Shown one piece after another: positions 37,307 through 46,474 of a stretch of 63,329 nt of DNA; within the stretch, counting starts at the first letter, position 1, and the number at the start of each line of letters is the position of its first letter. This stretch comes from Alistipes sp. (GTDB lineage: Bacteria; Bacteroidota; Bacteroidia; Bacteroidales; Rikenellaceae): positions 1-63,329 of the forward strand of contig JAJQCA010000043.1 of NCBI GenBank assembly GCA_021202985.1. Direction: 5' to 3'. The position numbers and the translations under genes were made by a program. The notes under the pieces were generated by a model. That model saw nothing but the letters and a program-made list of their open reading frames with translations. It was not told where the DNA came from and did no database searches.

Positions 37307-37672
37307 CTACCACCGGGGAAGCATGGCGTCCGGAACGAACTCTACCACAAACTTCCCGTCCCGGTGGGTAACCGCGGCAAGGTCGAACCTCGCATCGGCA
37401 TCCATACCCCGTTGCGAAATATACTGGTCCGCCGCCCTGCTCAAAGCGTCGAACTTAACCGGTGTTAAGGCCTCGTCCGGCCGTGTCAAACCGCCACGCG
37501 CCCGGCATTTCACCTCCACGATATGCAGCTCCCCGTCCCGCTCAGCGATGATATCCACCTCGTACCGGCCGTGGCGCCAGTTCCGCTCCAGCACCGTATA
37601 CCCGTGGTTCTCGAGCCATCCGGCGGCAGCATCTTCACCGAGGCGTCCTATCGTTTCCCGGTCGACCGTCAT
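37307..37672 (-). CDS. YraN/UPF0102 family nuclease-like protein
   Basis: A 121-residue protein of the YraN family with the restriction-endonuclease-like core: GEDAAAGWLENHGY, the E-x-D pattern in RYEVDIIAERDG and VEVKCRARG, the E-x-K catalytic strand. The cellular role is not established. It follows pepE by 19 bases and is probably co-transcribed with it. Confidence 0.9.
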   Translation of the reverse strand: MTVDRETIGRLGEDAAAGWLENHGYTVLERNWRHGRYEVDIIAERDGELHIVEVKCRARGGLTRPDEALTPVKFDALSRAADQYISQRGMDADARFDLAAVTHRDGKFVVEFVPDAMLPRW

Positions 37673-37691
37673 GGCTGATTACGGCAACTTG

Positions 37692-38402
37692 TTATCGACA
37701 TTCGAGCAGGAAGGACAGATCGTCCGAGCAGGAAAGTTCGCGTGGCTCGTCACCGCGACGGAACAGCCGCAGGGTTTTAGGACCGATGAGTTGCATCCGG
37801 TTGTCCTCGACTTTCAGCATACAGCCTTCCCGTAGACCGGCGACATATCGACCCGGATTAGCCTCGATATACTCCTGGATACGCTGCTCCCGGGTTTCCC
37901 CGGCATGGCCTTCGGGGTTATGGTCGAGGTAGTGGGGATTTATCTGGAACGGTACAAGTCCGGTGCACTCGAAAGACATGGGTTGCACTATAGGCATATC
38001 GTTGGTCGTGCAGAGCGTGGGGCAGGCAATGTTGCTTCCCGCGCTCCAACCGACATACGGTGCTCCTTCGAGGACACGTTTGCGGATCGCTTCCATAAGG
38101 CCCTGCTCCTGCATTTTCTTGACCAGGGCGAAAGTATTTCCGCCGCCGACCACCACGGCCGGGGCACACGCTACGGCGCCCGCCGGGTCGTCCGCTTTGT
38201 GTACCGATTTCACTGTTACCCCAATCTCATCGAACCGTTCCTGAACCTTTCGCAGATATTCGTCGTAGGAGAACGTCACCCCGGCATAGGGCACAAACAG
38301 GACCTCTTTCACCGGCCCGAGGAATTGGCCGATATCACCTATCGGGTATTTCAGGTAGGGTTCGCCCGCATTGGTGGAGTTACTGATTAGTAATAGTCGC
38401 AT
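37692..38402 (-). CDS. pepE: Peptidase E (alpha-aspartyl dipeptidase)
   Basis: A 236-residue class-I-glutamine-amidotransferase-like serine peptidase (S51) that cleaves N-terminal Asp-X dipeptides in the cytoplasm. Visible motifs are VVGGGNTFALV, the nucleophile elbow VGWSAGSN and the histidine region QINPHYLDHN. Of normal length with an ATG start. Confidence 0.92.
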   Translation of the reverse strand: MRLLLISNSTNAGEPYLKYPIGDIGQFLGPVKEVLFVPYAGVTFSYDEYLRKVQERFDEIGVTVKSVHKADDPAGAVACAPAVVVGGGNTFALVKKMQEQGLMEAIRKRVLEGAPYVGWSAGSNIACPTLCTTNDMPIVQPMSFECTGLVPFQINPHYLDHNPEGHAGETREQRIQEYIEANPGRYVAGLREGCMLKVEDNRMQLIGPKTLRLFRRGDEPRELSCSDDLSFLLECR

Positions 38403-38770
38403 GGTATAATAATCCTTTAGTTATATTCGGTAAATTTATTACCGGTTCTATCCGGGATCTTCGGGTTTATTACAACTCAACTGAAGACTGTTAATTCATA
38501 TTTCAAAAGCCAGGACCCAGAATTTAATGTCTTCATTTTTCTATAAGGTAATGCCGGCATCCTTCGGGATAAACCACCTGCTCAGGCTTGAATCCGAGTC
38601 CTATTCGGGATGCACCTCTACAAAATAGCAAATTATGGTACCCGATGCAAGTATGAGCGAAAAATTAATAGAATCATGTTTTTTCCTTTCATACGGGATT
38701 ATACCGTCCGAGTTGTATTGGTGCAACATATTTACCGGGCTTTGAAATAAATCCCGGCGAAATACAATTC
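38403..38770. other. Non-coding gap
   Basis: About 370 bases with no supportable gene. It contains short imperfect repeats (for example CCGGG / CCCGG around 38735-38757) but no clear terminator, and no exact -7 element for pepE. Confidence 0.35.
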
Positions 38771-39178
38771 CTATTGCCGACGGGATCTAATGTTGTCTAA
38801 AACCATATTAGCCTGTTCATTATCGAAAGTCCTGTATACGGTCCGCATTCCGTCCCGGTCCGTAATAATAAGGTAGGGCCCCTTATATCGCACATGGGTA
38901 AAGAGCCTGGTTCTTCCCCACTCCTCGACAGTGAAATAGCCTTTATTGGTACCTCCGAAGCTATAACCGTTGGTTCGCATCTTGACCCGAGGTATTACAT
39001 CCGCGACCTCCACACTTGTTATATCCTTAAATTCCATATGAAGACCGTATATACCGGTTATCCGTATTCCCTCATCCTCAATTTTAAGAATAGCGGGCTT
39101 GTAACCAAATATAACCATTCCGGCCGCTCCGGCAAGTGTTACTAATATTACTATAAAAATTATCACACCTGATTTCAT
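38771..39178 (-). CDS. Membrane-anchored PH-like domain protein, unknown function
   Basis: A 135-residue protein with one N-terminal transmembrane helix (~4-24), then a short beta-rich domain that looks like a bacterial PH-type domain (GIRITGIYGLHMEFKDI, YLIITDRDG) and a C-terminal helix. The ATG overlaps the purN stop (ATGA), so it is probably made together with PurN. Nothing in it suggests a link with purine synthesis. Confidence 0.7.
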   Translation of the reverse strand: MKSGVIIFIVILVTLAGAAGMVIFGYKPAILKIEDEGIRITGIYGLHMEFKDITSVEVADVIPRVKMRTNGYSFGGTNKGYFTVEEWGRTRLFTHVRYKGPYLIITDRDGMRTVYRTFDNEQANMVLDNIRSRRQ

Positions 39179-39756
39179 TCCCCACTTAGTTTACGTAGTT
39201 CATCCTCAATCACCTGGGAGAAATACCGGTATTCCAGTTCATGCACTTTTGCGGCGAGGGTTTCGGGGGTATCTTCCGGAGCCACCGACACGCGGTACTG
39301 GGCTATGACCGCCCCGTCGTCGTACTTCTCGTTTACATGGTGGATGGTGATACCCGACTCCTTGTCGCCGGCGGCGACCACCGCCCGGTGGACATTGTCC
39401 CCGTACATGCCCCGGCCACCGTAAGCCGGCAGCAGAGCCGGATGGACATTTATTATACGCCCGGCATAAGCCTCTGTCAATTCCGGCGGGACGAGAGAAA
39501 GGAATCCCGCCAGCACGATATAATCCGGCGCGTACCCGTTCAGAACCTTCATAACGGTTACCGCCTCCTCCCGCCACTGCCGTCGCGGGATGACGATAGA
39601 TGCGATTCCGAGGGATGCGGCGCGCTCCAGAACATAGGCACGGGAATTGTCACTTACGATAAGGCTGACACGCGCCAGGGAGGAACCGGAAAAATGTCGG
39701 GCGATGTTCTCGGCATTCGAGCCGTTGCCCGATGCGAATATGGCAATTTTTTTCAT
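39175..39756 (-). CDS. purN: Phosphoribosylglycinamide formyltransferase
   Basis: A 193-residue enzyme that formylates GAR with 10-formyl-THF in purine synthesis. Seen: FASGNGSNAENI at the N-terminus (phosphoribosyl binding), AGFLSLVPPEL, and the catalytic INVHPALLPAYGG with downstream H and D in ITIHHVNEKYDDG. Complete. Divergent from acpP, and coupled to the PH-like gene downstream. Confidence 0.94.
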   Translation of the reverse strand: MKKIAIFASGNGSNAENIARHFSGSSLARVSLIVSDNSRAYVLERAASLGIASIVIPRRQWREEAVTVMKVLNGYAPDYIVLAGFLSLVPPELTEAYAGRIINVHPALLPAYGGRGMYGDNVHRAVVAAGDKESGITIHHVNEKYDDGAVIAQYRVSVAPEDTPETLAAKVHELEYRYFSQVIEDELRKLSGE

Positions 39757-39835
39757 TCAACAGCGTTTGGGTGCCCACCGGAAGGGATACGGGGCAAAAA
39801 AAAAGTCCGGATGTCAAAAATAATGGAAAAAGTGT

Positions 39836-39843
39836 TACTTTTG
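39836..39843 (+). promoter_or_regulatory. Candidate -7 element of acpP
   Basis: TACTTTTG matches TAnnTTTG exactly. It predicts a leader of about 70 bases before the acpP ATG at 39920. The -33 region is not consensus. Confidence 0.5.
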
Positions 39844-39919
39844 CAAAAAATCTGCCCTGAATTACAGGGAAGTCGTGATTAAGAAGAAGAAAACAATTGT
39901 TAAACTAAATTTTAAAATT

Positions 39920-40153
39920 ATGTCAGAAGTTTCATCGAAAGTTACCGAGATTATCGTGGATAAACTTGGTGTGGATGCAGCCGAAGTTGTACCTGCTGCA
40001 AGTTTCACTAACGATCTCGGCGCTGACTCGCTCGACACCGTTGAACTTATTATGGAATTCGAAAAAGAATTCGGAATCTCCATTCCGGACGAAGACGCCG
40101 AAAAAATCGGCACCGTAGGCGACGCCGTTACCTACATCGAAGCAAAGAAATAA
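39920..40153 (+). CDS. acpP: Housekeeping acyl carrier protein
   Basis: A 77-residue acidic ACP of primary fatty-acid synthesis. The phosphopantetheine serine lies in [15 protein letters not shown], the classical motif. The start is the ATG at 39920 ([11 protein letters not shown]); the open frame upstream is Lys-rich and non-conserved. fabF follows, the standard arrangement. Confidence 0.96.
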   Translation: MSEVSSKVTEIIVDKLGVDAAEVVPAASFTNDLGADSLDTVELIMEFEKEFGISIPDEDAEKIGTVGDAVTYIEAKK

Positions 40154-40158
40154 TTCGG

Positions 40159-40184
40159 GGGCAGCAGTCTGGCTGCCCGTTTTA
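40159..40184 (+). terminator. Attenuator/terminator between acpP and fabF
   Basis: A 7-bp stem (GGGCAGC 40159-40165 with GCTGCCC 40172-40178), six-base loop, followed by GTTTTA. Its place between two cotranscribed genes suggests partial termination, giving more acpP than fabF message. Confidence 0.6.
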
Positions 40185-40221
40185 CCAAACCCAAATTGTT
40201 TAAATAATCCCAAGTTATTTT

Positions 40222-41475
40222 ATGGCACAAGGCAGACGAGTAGTCGTAACCGGTATCGGCACGATCAACCCGCTGGGCAACAGCATTGAGGAATATTTCG
40301 ATAACCTTATCAATGGCGTCAGCGGCGCAGGCCCGATAACCCACTTCGACGCTTCCCTGTTCAAAACACAATTTGCGTGTGAGGTAAAAAACTATAACCC
40401 GGCTGACCATTTCGACCGCAAGGAGGCCCGTAAATACGACCTCTATACCCAGTACGCGCTGGTAGCGGTAGCGCAGGCCATGAAAGATTCGGGCATCGAC
40501 CTTGAGAAAATCGACCCCGAGCAGGCCGGCGTGATATGGGCGTCGGGAATCGGTGGACTGGAGACATTCTACCAGGAGGTAAAGGGTTTTGTAGAGGGTG
40601 GCTTCGTGCCCCGCTACAGCCCTTTCTTTATTCCTAAAATGATTGCCGACATTGCAGCGGGGTATATATCGATGCAGTATGGTTTCAGGGGCCCCAACTA
40701 TTGTACGGTTTCCGCATGCGCATCGTCTAACCATGCCATCATCGACGCATTCAATTATATACGAAGCGGTAAGGCCGACATAATGGTGACGGGCGGTTCG
40801 GAAGCGGCGGTGAACCAGCCCGGTGTGGGCGGTTTTAATGCCATGCAGGCCCTCTCGACCCGAAACGACGACCCGAAAACCGCTTCGCGCGCGTTCGACA
40901 AGGACCGTGACGGTTTCGTAATAGGTGAAGGTGCCGGTGCGCTTATCCTCGAAGATTACGAGCATGCCAAAGCCCGCGGCGCTAAGATTTACGCGGAGGT
41001 GATGGGCGGCGGCGCGAGCGCAGACGCCTACCATTTCACGGCTCCCCATCCCGAAGGGCTGGGTAACCGTAAGGCTATGCTGGACGCGCTGAAGGACGGC
41101 GGCCTGACCCCGGAGGACGTGGATTATGTAAATACCCACGGCACCTCCACCCCGGCCGGTGACCCGGCCGAACTGAACGGTATTAAAGCCGTGCTGGGGG
41201 ACCATATTTACAATGTGAATATCAATTCCACCAAATCCATGACCGGGCACCTACTCGGTGCGGCGGGAGCCATCGAAGCTCTTGCCTGCATCATGACCCT
41301 TACTCGCGGTGTAGTGGCTCCGTCGATAAATATTTTCGAACTCGACCCCGAGATAGACCCGAAACTCAACCTTACCGCAGGTACAGCGCAGGAGAGGGAT
41401 GTGAAGGTTGCCCTTAGCAACAGCTTCGGTTTCGGAGGTCACAACGCCTCCATCGTACTCCGTAAATTCGAGTAG
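40222..41475 (+). CDS. fabF: 3-oxoacyl-ACP synthase II
   Basis: A 417-residue elongating condensing enzyme. Active-site Cys lies in VSACASSNHAI, the two histidines in NTHGTSTPAGD and MTGHLLGAAG, and the C-terminal Gly-rich loop in NSFGFGGHN. It extends acyl-ACP with malonyl-ACP in the cytoplasm. It is distinct from the two KASIII enzymes in the polysaccharide operon. Confidence 0.95.
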   Translation: MAQGRRVVVTGIGTINPLGNSIEEYFDNLINGVSGAGPITHFDASLFKTQFACEVKNYNPADHFDRKEARKYDLYTQYALVAVAQAMKDSGIDLEKIDPEQAGVIWASGIGGLETFYQEVKGFVEGGFVPRYSPFFIPKMIADIAAGYISMQYGFRGPNYCTVSACASSNHAIIDAFNYIRSGKADIMVTGGSEAAVNQPGVGGFNAMQALSTRNDDPKTASRAFDKDRDGFVIGEGAGALILEDYEHAKARGAKIYAEVMGGGASADAYHFTAPHPEGLGNRKAMLDALKDGGLTPEDVDYVNTHGTSTPAGDPAELNGIKAVLGDHIYNVNINSTKSMTGHLLGAAGAIEALACIMTLTRGVVAPSINIFELDPEIDPKLNLTAGTAQERDVKVALSNSFGFGGHNASIVLRKFE

Positions 41476-41542
41476 TCCGAAGGAGCCGTTCGGCTAAAGC
41501 ACATGGCCGGATTAGGGCTGTGCGCGGAAAGGAAACCAAATT

Positions 41543-42325
41543 ATGTTCGGTTTCATACTTAAACCGGTAAAGAAGAAATACGGAAAGGATAGCAGGTATT
41601 ACAGGCTTGTGGATGACCTTTTCGGTATTTACCCAGATAACATAGAACTTTATAAGCTGGCCTTAATTCACAGGTCAGCTTCTGTTTTTTTGCCCGACGG
41701 GACTCCTATAAACAACGAGCGGCTCGAGTTCCTCGGTGACGCCGTACTGGAATCCATCGTTTCGGAATACCTTTTCCTGGAATTTCCCGACCGTAACGAA
41801 GGCTTCCTGACACAGGTGCGTTCTAAAATAGTCAGCCGGCAGAGCCTCAATGAACTATGCCGTAATATCGGTCTTTCCGAGCATATAATCTCGCATGCGG
41901 GGGGAAGTATAATCCAGAAGCACCTCCACGGCGACGCTCTGGAAGCCATGATAGGTGCGTTATATCTCGATAAAGGATACGACACGGCGAACCGTGTAAT
42001 CATAGGCCGTATCCTGAAAACGCATCTCGACATAGAGGACCTTACGCACACCGAAACCGACTACAAGAGCCGTCTGATTGAATGGTGCCAGAAAAGTAAA
42101 CATTCCATCAGTTTCCGGACCGGCTTCGGCGAAGGCTCCACCTCCCAGAACCCGGTGTTCAAATCCATCGCGATGATAGACGATATGGAACTCGGCTACG
42201 GGATGGGTAGTTCCAAGAAAGAAGCCGAGCAAAGAGCCTCCTTCGCAGTATCGCAGGCCATATCGGACGAAATGGGCGACAACTTCCTCGACTGGATAGA
42301 CGAACGCACCCAGGCCCGTAAATAG
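41543..42325 (+). CDS. rnc: Ribonuclease III
   Basis: A 260-residue double-strand-specific RNase: catalytic domain with the signature NERLEFLGDAVL and GDALEAMIGALYLDKG (metal-binding Glu/Asp), then a C-terminal dsRNA-binding domain (DYKSRLIEWCQ ... GMGSSKKEAEQRAS). It processes rRNA and mRNA. The fabF-rnc order is common in Bacteroidetes; the gap of 67 bases fits one transcript. Confidence 0.95.
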   Translation: MFGFILKPVKKKYGKDSRYYRLVDDLFGIYPDNIELYKLALIHRSASVFLPDGTPINNERLEFLGDAVLESIVSEYLFLEFPDRNEGFLTQVRSKIVSRQSLNELCRNIGLSEHIISHAGGSIIQKHLHGDALEAMIGALYLDKGYDTANRVIIGRILKTHLDIEDLTHTETDYKSRLIEWCQKSKHSISFRTGFGEGSTSQNPVFKSIAMIDDMELGYGMGSSKKEAEQRASFAVSQAISDEMGDNFLDWIDERTQARK

Positions 42326-42369
42326 CCTGTTTCCCTAGCCACCCTATTCATAACGTCTCCAAATATAAA

Positions 42370-42801
42370 ATGATGGTTAGCAGTATTATTATCGCAATTA
42401 CCCTCATTATCCTGGTATTCTTTTACAGGAAAAACAAGCCTGGTTCAAAAGTATCCCCTGACGTTACGCAGGAAAGGGAACCGGATGCGTTGCTTAACAT
42501 AGACCTTGAGGATTGCATTATCTCCGAAAATCCGCTATACTTCGAAATGCCTGAGACCAGGGGTGATGCTTTCAGCAATAAACCGCCGCAACGGATAAAT
42601 AAGGTTTGTTATGTACTGAAGTATGAAACGGAATACAAGGGAAAAGCCGTCACATTCCGCAGCGAGCTTATCGGGCTCGAACGGACCCGGTTAATAATGA
42701 AAATGCTGCAAAAGAAACAGACCACTATCGAAATCTTCGAAGACAAAGAGGGCAACATTGAGTATTACCGCTATGACCTGAGATTCCTTAACGATAGGTA
42801 G
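42370..42801 (+). CDS. Membrane-anchored protein of unknown function
   Basis: A 143-residue protein: N-terminal transmembrane helix (~4-20), a polar linker and a C-terminal alpha/beta region (VCYVLKYETEYKGKAVTF, IFEDKEGNIEYYRYDLRF). I do not recognise the family. It follows rnc by 44 bases and may share its transcript. Start codons at 42370 and 42373 are adjacent ATGs. Confidence 0.65.
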   Translation: MMVSSIIIAITLIILVFFYRKNKPGSKVSPDVTQEREPDALLNIDLEDCIISENPLYFEMPETRGDAFSNKPPQRINKVCYVLKYETEYKGKAVTFRSELIGLERTRLIMKMLQKKQTTIEIFEDKEGNIEYYRYDLRFLNDR

Positions 42802-42886
42802 TACCTCCCGACCCACCGGTTTATACCGGAGTAAAGGAAATATCGTTACCGGCGTGCATATCTGTTATTCGGGCACAGAAAATTAC

Positions 42887-43828
42887 TCAACCCTGTTGAG
42901 AGGATTTAGGATGCAGCATTGCGTTCTTCTCCCGGAACACGGATGGCGGTGAGCCTTCGTGTTTACTGAAAAATGTCGAAAACTGGCTTATGGATTCGAA
43001 ACCGAGGTCGAATGCGATTTCGGATACCGAAAGGTCGGACGATGTGAGCAATTCCTTTGCCCTGGCCATACGCAGTTGCGTGCGGTAGCGCGCCGGGCTG
43101 ATGCCGGTATATTCTTTGAACACACGCCGGAACCAGGTGTATCCCATACCGAGCGATGCCGCTATCGCTTCGACGTTCATATTTCCCGCAAGGTCGTCGC
43201 GCATCATCAGCCGTGCTTTGTTTATCTTGTCTACGACCGGGTTATCGGCATAGGCCTTGTTGTGGTATTTATAGTGGACGTGTCCTATAATGTGTTGGAT
43301 TATACCGGCTATCATTTGTTGATATCCTGGTTTCTGTTTGTCGGCATGGGAAAGAATCTCCCGATACAGGCCGATTACCGTTTCGCTTATCCCGATACGA
43401 TAGAGCGGTTCAGAAGGCTGGAAGTGCTGTGACCGCAGCACCGTATCCGCCACTGGTCCGCGGAAGCCAACCCACATCTCAGACCATCCGGTTTCCTTAT
43501 CGGGATGGTAGGTGTGCCATTCGCCGGGAAACAGAAGCATTACCGTGCCGCTGGCGATACGTGTCCTCGGGCATGACGCCGATTCGAACCAACCGCCGCC
43601 TTCGGTTATATACACAAGCTGGTACTCGTTAAAGATGCGGCCCGTTGAGATACGGTTATAGTCGCGGGGATGCTGTGAAACGGGATAGGGACTTTCGGGA
43701 GGTACGTTCTGGAAGCCGGCCGTGGTGCATACCAACCCCCACTGCTCGTCGGCACCACTGACGGCAAGGTAGCTCCATGAATCGTTCCTGCTGCTGAACC
43801 CTTCCATAAATCTCGAAACATGTATCAT
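42887..43828 (-). CDS. AraC-family transcriptional regulator
   Basis: About 313 residues: N-terminal cupin-type sensing domain (with MLLFPGEWHTYHP) and a C-terminal double helix-turn-helix (VEAIAASLGMGYTWFRRVFKEYTGISPARY ... is split here as VEAIAASLGMGYTWF, then SEIAFDLGFESISQFSTFF). Such regulators usually activate sugar-use genes. The rhamnose operon begins 3.1 kb away, but radC and two other genes intervene, so a link is only possible. The start is put at the ATG at 43828; a TTG at 43861 would add eleven residues, and another ATG lies at 43807. Confidence 0.86.
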   Translation of the reverse strand: MIHVSRFMEGFSSRNDSWSYLAVSGADEQWGLVCTTAGFQNVPPESPYPVSQHPRDYNRISTGRIFNEYQLVYITEGGGWFESASCPRTRIASGTVMLLFPGEWHTYHPDKETGWSEMWVGFRGPVADTVLRSQHFQPSEPLYRIGISETVIGLYREILSHADKQKPGYQQMIAGIIQHIIGHVHYKYHNKAYADNPVVDKINKARLMMRDDLAGNMNVEAIAASLGMGYTWFRRVFKEYTGISPARYRTQLRMARAKELLTSSDLSVSEIAFDLGFESISQFSTFFSKHEGSPPSVFREKNAMLHPKSSQQG

Positions 43829-43957
43829 GCCTACGAAGGCAAAGCCGACGTAAATACTCAACGACCGGACAGTTACAGTTTAAATACAAACTGCCCAGCC
43901 CCCTGACCGGTAACCTTCCGATGATTGCCAACAGGCAGCCGAAACACTTACCGATGA

Positions 43958-44650
43958 TCAGATATCGTCCGAATTGAACCTGTACCCGAGACGTTTACCG
44001 GTCTGAATTTTGGAATTTTCTATCTTGGTATTTAGTTGCTCCACGGTTACGACTTTGGCAAGGTCGTACGGTGGGACGAGAAGGTCGAACTCCAGCGCAT
44101 AGTTCACGGCGCACTCCACGATATGGATTATAGCCTCCTTGCTTATTTCCGACGTACCGAAATTGTTGTGCCGCAGGCTCATCTGCCGCTTGCCCTCTAC
44201 AAAGTAATGATTCTCGCGGTTTATAAATATCCGGCCCACGAGATATCCCTCGTCCGAATTTCGGTTGTATTTAAGCGAGTCCGAAAGGAAATTGTAGATA
44301 TTTATCAGGCCGCAGTAGGAATTCCTTTTGTCGTTCCGGACATAGGAGTTCTGCCAGATTATATGCTCACGGTTAAACTCGAAGATATTGGTGTGCATGC
44401 TGAATATAAGCACATCGCTGGCAATCTGCAACTGGGCTTCGAATTTACCCCTGTCGCGGTACTCGATCCTCACCCTCTTGTCGAGCGACTCGTCGAGATC
44501 GTCGTTCAGCTCAGAGGTCATTTCGTGCAGTATCTCCTTAAGGCTTTCGAATACCGCGAAGGTATTGTCGAATATCTGCTGCTGAAGGTTGGCCTTTTGG
44601 ATAAGATTTTCCTTTATCTGTTGTCGCAGAGTGCTCTCTTCGTTTTCCAT
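43958..44650 (-). CDS. Conserved-looking protein of unknown function
   Basis: A 230-residue soluble protein. The N-terminal ~60 residues are helical and charged, probably coiled coil (EESTLRQQIKENLIQKANLQ). The rest is mixed alpha/beta with a conserved-looking core (LQIASDVLIFSMHTNIFEF and EGYLVGRIFINRENHYFVEG). No signal peptide. I do not recognise a family. It starts 25 bases after the LysM gene, so it is probably in the same operon. Confidence 0.7.
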   Translation of the reverse strand: MENEESTLRQQIKENLIQKANLQQQIFDNTFAVFESLKEILHEMTSELNDDLDESLDKRVRIEYRDRGKFEAQLQIASDVLIFSMHTNIFEFNREHIIWQNSYVRNDKRNSYCGLINIYNFLSDSLKYNRNSDEGYLVGRIFINRENHYFVEGKRQMSLRHNNFGTSEISKEAIIHIVECAVNYALEFDLLVPPYDLAKVVTVEQLNTKIENSKIQTGKRLGYRFNSDDI

Positions 44651-44674
44651 TTCGGTCTACTTTTTTCCTGTCGT

Positions 44675-45667
44675 TTACATCAGCCGTATCTGCTGGCCCG
44701 GCCTCAACTGGCTGTCGGCGGAGCGGCGGTTGATTTTCACGAGGTTGCTCAGCCGGATTCCGTACGCCTGCGATATGGAGTGCATGGTTTCACCTTCCTG
44801 CACGGTGTGAATCAACTTGCCGTTGGTAGCCTTCTTACCTTTCTGGCGGATATATACCGGCTCGCCGACCCTCGGTTCCTGCCCGGGACCCACATCGTTG
44901 AACTTGCGCAATTTTTTCTCCGATACGCCCGTAACGGCCGCTATCTTAATATATGTATCTCCCGTATTGGCTACGACAAATTCCGAACCGTTGTTATAAT
45001 AGACCGGGTAACCGGAGACCGTCCTTACCGATACCACGTAATTATCTACGTCTATCTTATCGGCCGGGGTAAACACCGCATCCTCGGCACGGGAAACATC
45101 GTCCACCGGCGGCCTTTGCTCGGCAAATACCGGAGTCTGCTGCTCCGCACTGTCGAGCGCGTAGAGCTCGTAATCCTCTATGATTTTAATCAGTAGCTCG
45201 GCGTACCGGGGATTGGTAGCATAGCCTGCCGCCTTCAACCCGTGCGCCCAGCCGCGGTAATCGGTTATATCGAGGTCGAACAGGGCCTGGTAGCGTGCCG
45301 ACTTGTCGAGGAACTCAGAATGGTCGAGGAACGACTGCTCGGGCGAGTCGTACCGCCGGAAGCATTCCCCGGGAGCGTCGTCGTCATGTGTAATGGTAGC
45401 ACCCGTCCAGTCGCTCTTGCATTTTATACCAAAGTGGTTATTTGCCTCGACCGCAAGGCGGCTGTTACCACAGTCCGACTCAAGTAGTCCTTGCGCCAGT
45501 TTAATACTCACCGGGATACCGTATACATCCTGGTGCTCGATGGCTATATCCTTATACTTGTTTATATACTCGCTATGGGTCATTCTTGCCTGCGCCGAAA
45601 CCGAAACGGTTCCCACCGCAAGCCCAACAACCACCATCAATACATATTTTCCGTAACAACTCTTCAT
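44675..45667 (-). CDS. Exported glucosaminidase with LysM domains
   Basis: About 330 residues: signal peptide (cut near VSVSAQA), an N-terminal mannosyl-glycoprotein endo-beta-N-acetylglucosaminidase domain (GH73-like, ~28-180) with the probable catalytic Glu in GLLESDCGNS and NNHFGIKC, then two LysM-type peptidoglycan-binding repeats (~225-275 and ~284-331, the last with HTVQEGETMHSISQAYGI). It would cut the glycan strand of peptidoglycan during growth. The start is the ATG at 45667; a TTG two codons earlier also exists. A TATCTTTG element (45704-45697) precedes it. Confidence 0.9.
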   Translation of the reverse strand: MKSCYGKYVLMVVVGLAVGTVSVSAQARMTHSEYINKYKDIAIEHQDVYGIPVSIKLAQGLLESDCGNSRLAVEANNHFGIKCKSDWTGATITHDDDAPGECFRRYDSPEQSFLDHSEFLDKSARYQALFDLDITDYRGWAHGLKAAGYATNPRYAELLIKIIEDYELYALDSAEQQTPVFAEQRPPVDDVSRAEDAVFTPADKIDVDNYVVSVRTVSGYPVYYNNGSEFVVANTGDTYIKIAAVTGVSEKKLRKFNDVGPGQEPRVGEPVYIRQKGKKATNGKLIHTVQEGETMHSISQAYGIRLSNLVKINRRSADSQLRPGQQIRLM

Positions 45668-45743
45668 ATCCAAGCCTTTTAGGGTATCTCTTCAGGCAAA
45701 GATATAACATTCTTACTATCCTGCATGGACCGGCCGGCAAATT

Positions 45744-45759
45744 TTAGCCCCGTAGGGCC
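45744..45759 (-). terminator. Possible terminator after radC
   Basis: On the minus strand a short GC stem closes a UACG (UNCG-type) loop and is followed by TAAAATTT. A second 6-bp hairpin (GGCATG / CATGCC, 45767-45782) lies just before it. The U-tract is imperfect. Confidence 0.35.
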
Positions 45760-45784
45760 GTTACAAGGCATGATAACATGCCAT

Positions 45785-46474
45785 CTATAATAGTCCCTTT
45801 TCCTTGAAACTGAAACATCTTCCGGATGTAATTATAATATGGTCGTGAACCGAGATATCGAACAGGGCGGCGGAATCGGCTATTTTTTGGGTGAGCACGC
45901 AATCGTTTTCGCTCGGCTCGCACATTCCCGACGGATGGTTATGGACCAATATAAGTGCCGAAGCGAGCAGTTCGACCGCCTTTTTGAGGATAATCTTCGG
46001 GTCGGCTGTAGTGGAAGTTACCCCACCCTGGCTGATGCGAATACGGTCCAGCACCGTGTTAGCACTACTCAGGAATACCACCCAAAATTCCTCGTGGGAA
46101 AGGACCGAAAGTTTTGGTTTGAATATGCGGATTATGTCGTCGCATCCCGAAATTATATTCAGTGCAGAAGAATCCCTTTCGGCAAACCTCCTGCCCAGCT
46201 CGAAAGCGCAGCTTATAAGAATCGCTTTTTTTATACCCAGCCCCTGTATCATCCTCAGCCGGTTAAGTCCTACACGCGGAATACCGGTTATGCCTCCGCC
46301 CAATACATCCAGGACGTTGCGCGCCTGTTGGACAGCCGACATAGACGGTGTGCCTTCACGGATAATGATACTCAACAACTCGTCGTCCGCGAGGGATTCC
46401 ACCCCCCCCCGTGCCATCATCTTGTCGATTACCTGTCTTTCGGTGGGAAACGCCTCCCCTTTCGTTTTATTCAA
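45785..46474 (-). CDS. radC: RadC/JAB-domain protein
   Basis: A 229-residue protein with an N-terminal helix-hairpin-helix-like region (GIPRVGLNRLRMIQGLGIKKA) and a C-terminal JAB metalloprotease-like fold carrying the metal motif ILVHNHPSGMCEPSENDCVLT. Despite its name, a repair function is disputed in E. coli. The start is uncertain: TTG at 46474 gives the family-like N-terminus, while two ATGs at 46420 and 46417 lie directly before a nine-G tract. In the present state the tract is in frame. Confidence 0.88.
   Translation of the reverse strand: MNKTKGEAFPTERQVIDKMMARGGVESLADDELLSIIIREGTPSMSAVQQARNVLDVLGGGITGIPRVGLNRLRMIQGLGIKKAILISCAFELGRRFAERDSSALNIISGCDDIIRIFKPKLSVLSHEEFWVVFLSSANTVLDRIRISQGGVTSTTADPKIILKKAVELLASALILVHNHPSGMCEPSENDCVLTQKIADSAALFDISVHDHIIITSGRCFSFKEKGLL
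46402..46410 (-). repeat. Nine-G homopolymer in the 5' part of radC
   Basis: Nine consecutive C on the plus strand (G on the coding strand), coding for part of ARGGV. A change of one base would put radC out of frame. Confidence 0.8.

Noticed and set aside
38403-38770. Repeat or small RNA in the pepE/PH-like gene gap
   Set aside because: Only short imperfect complementarities were found, with no promoter, strong hairpin or second copy in the window.
42887-43828. Naming the AraC-type gene rhaR
   Set aside because: Only the family is visible; three genes lie between it and the rha operon and no shared binding site was demonstrated.
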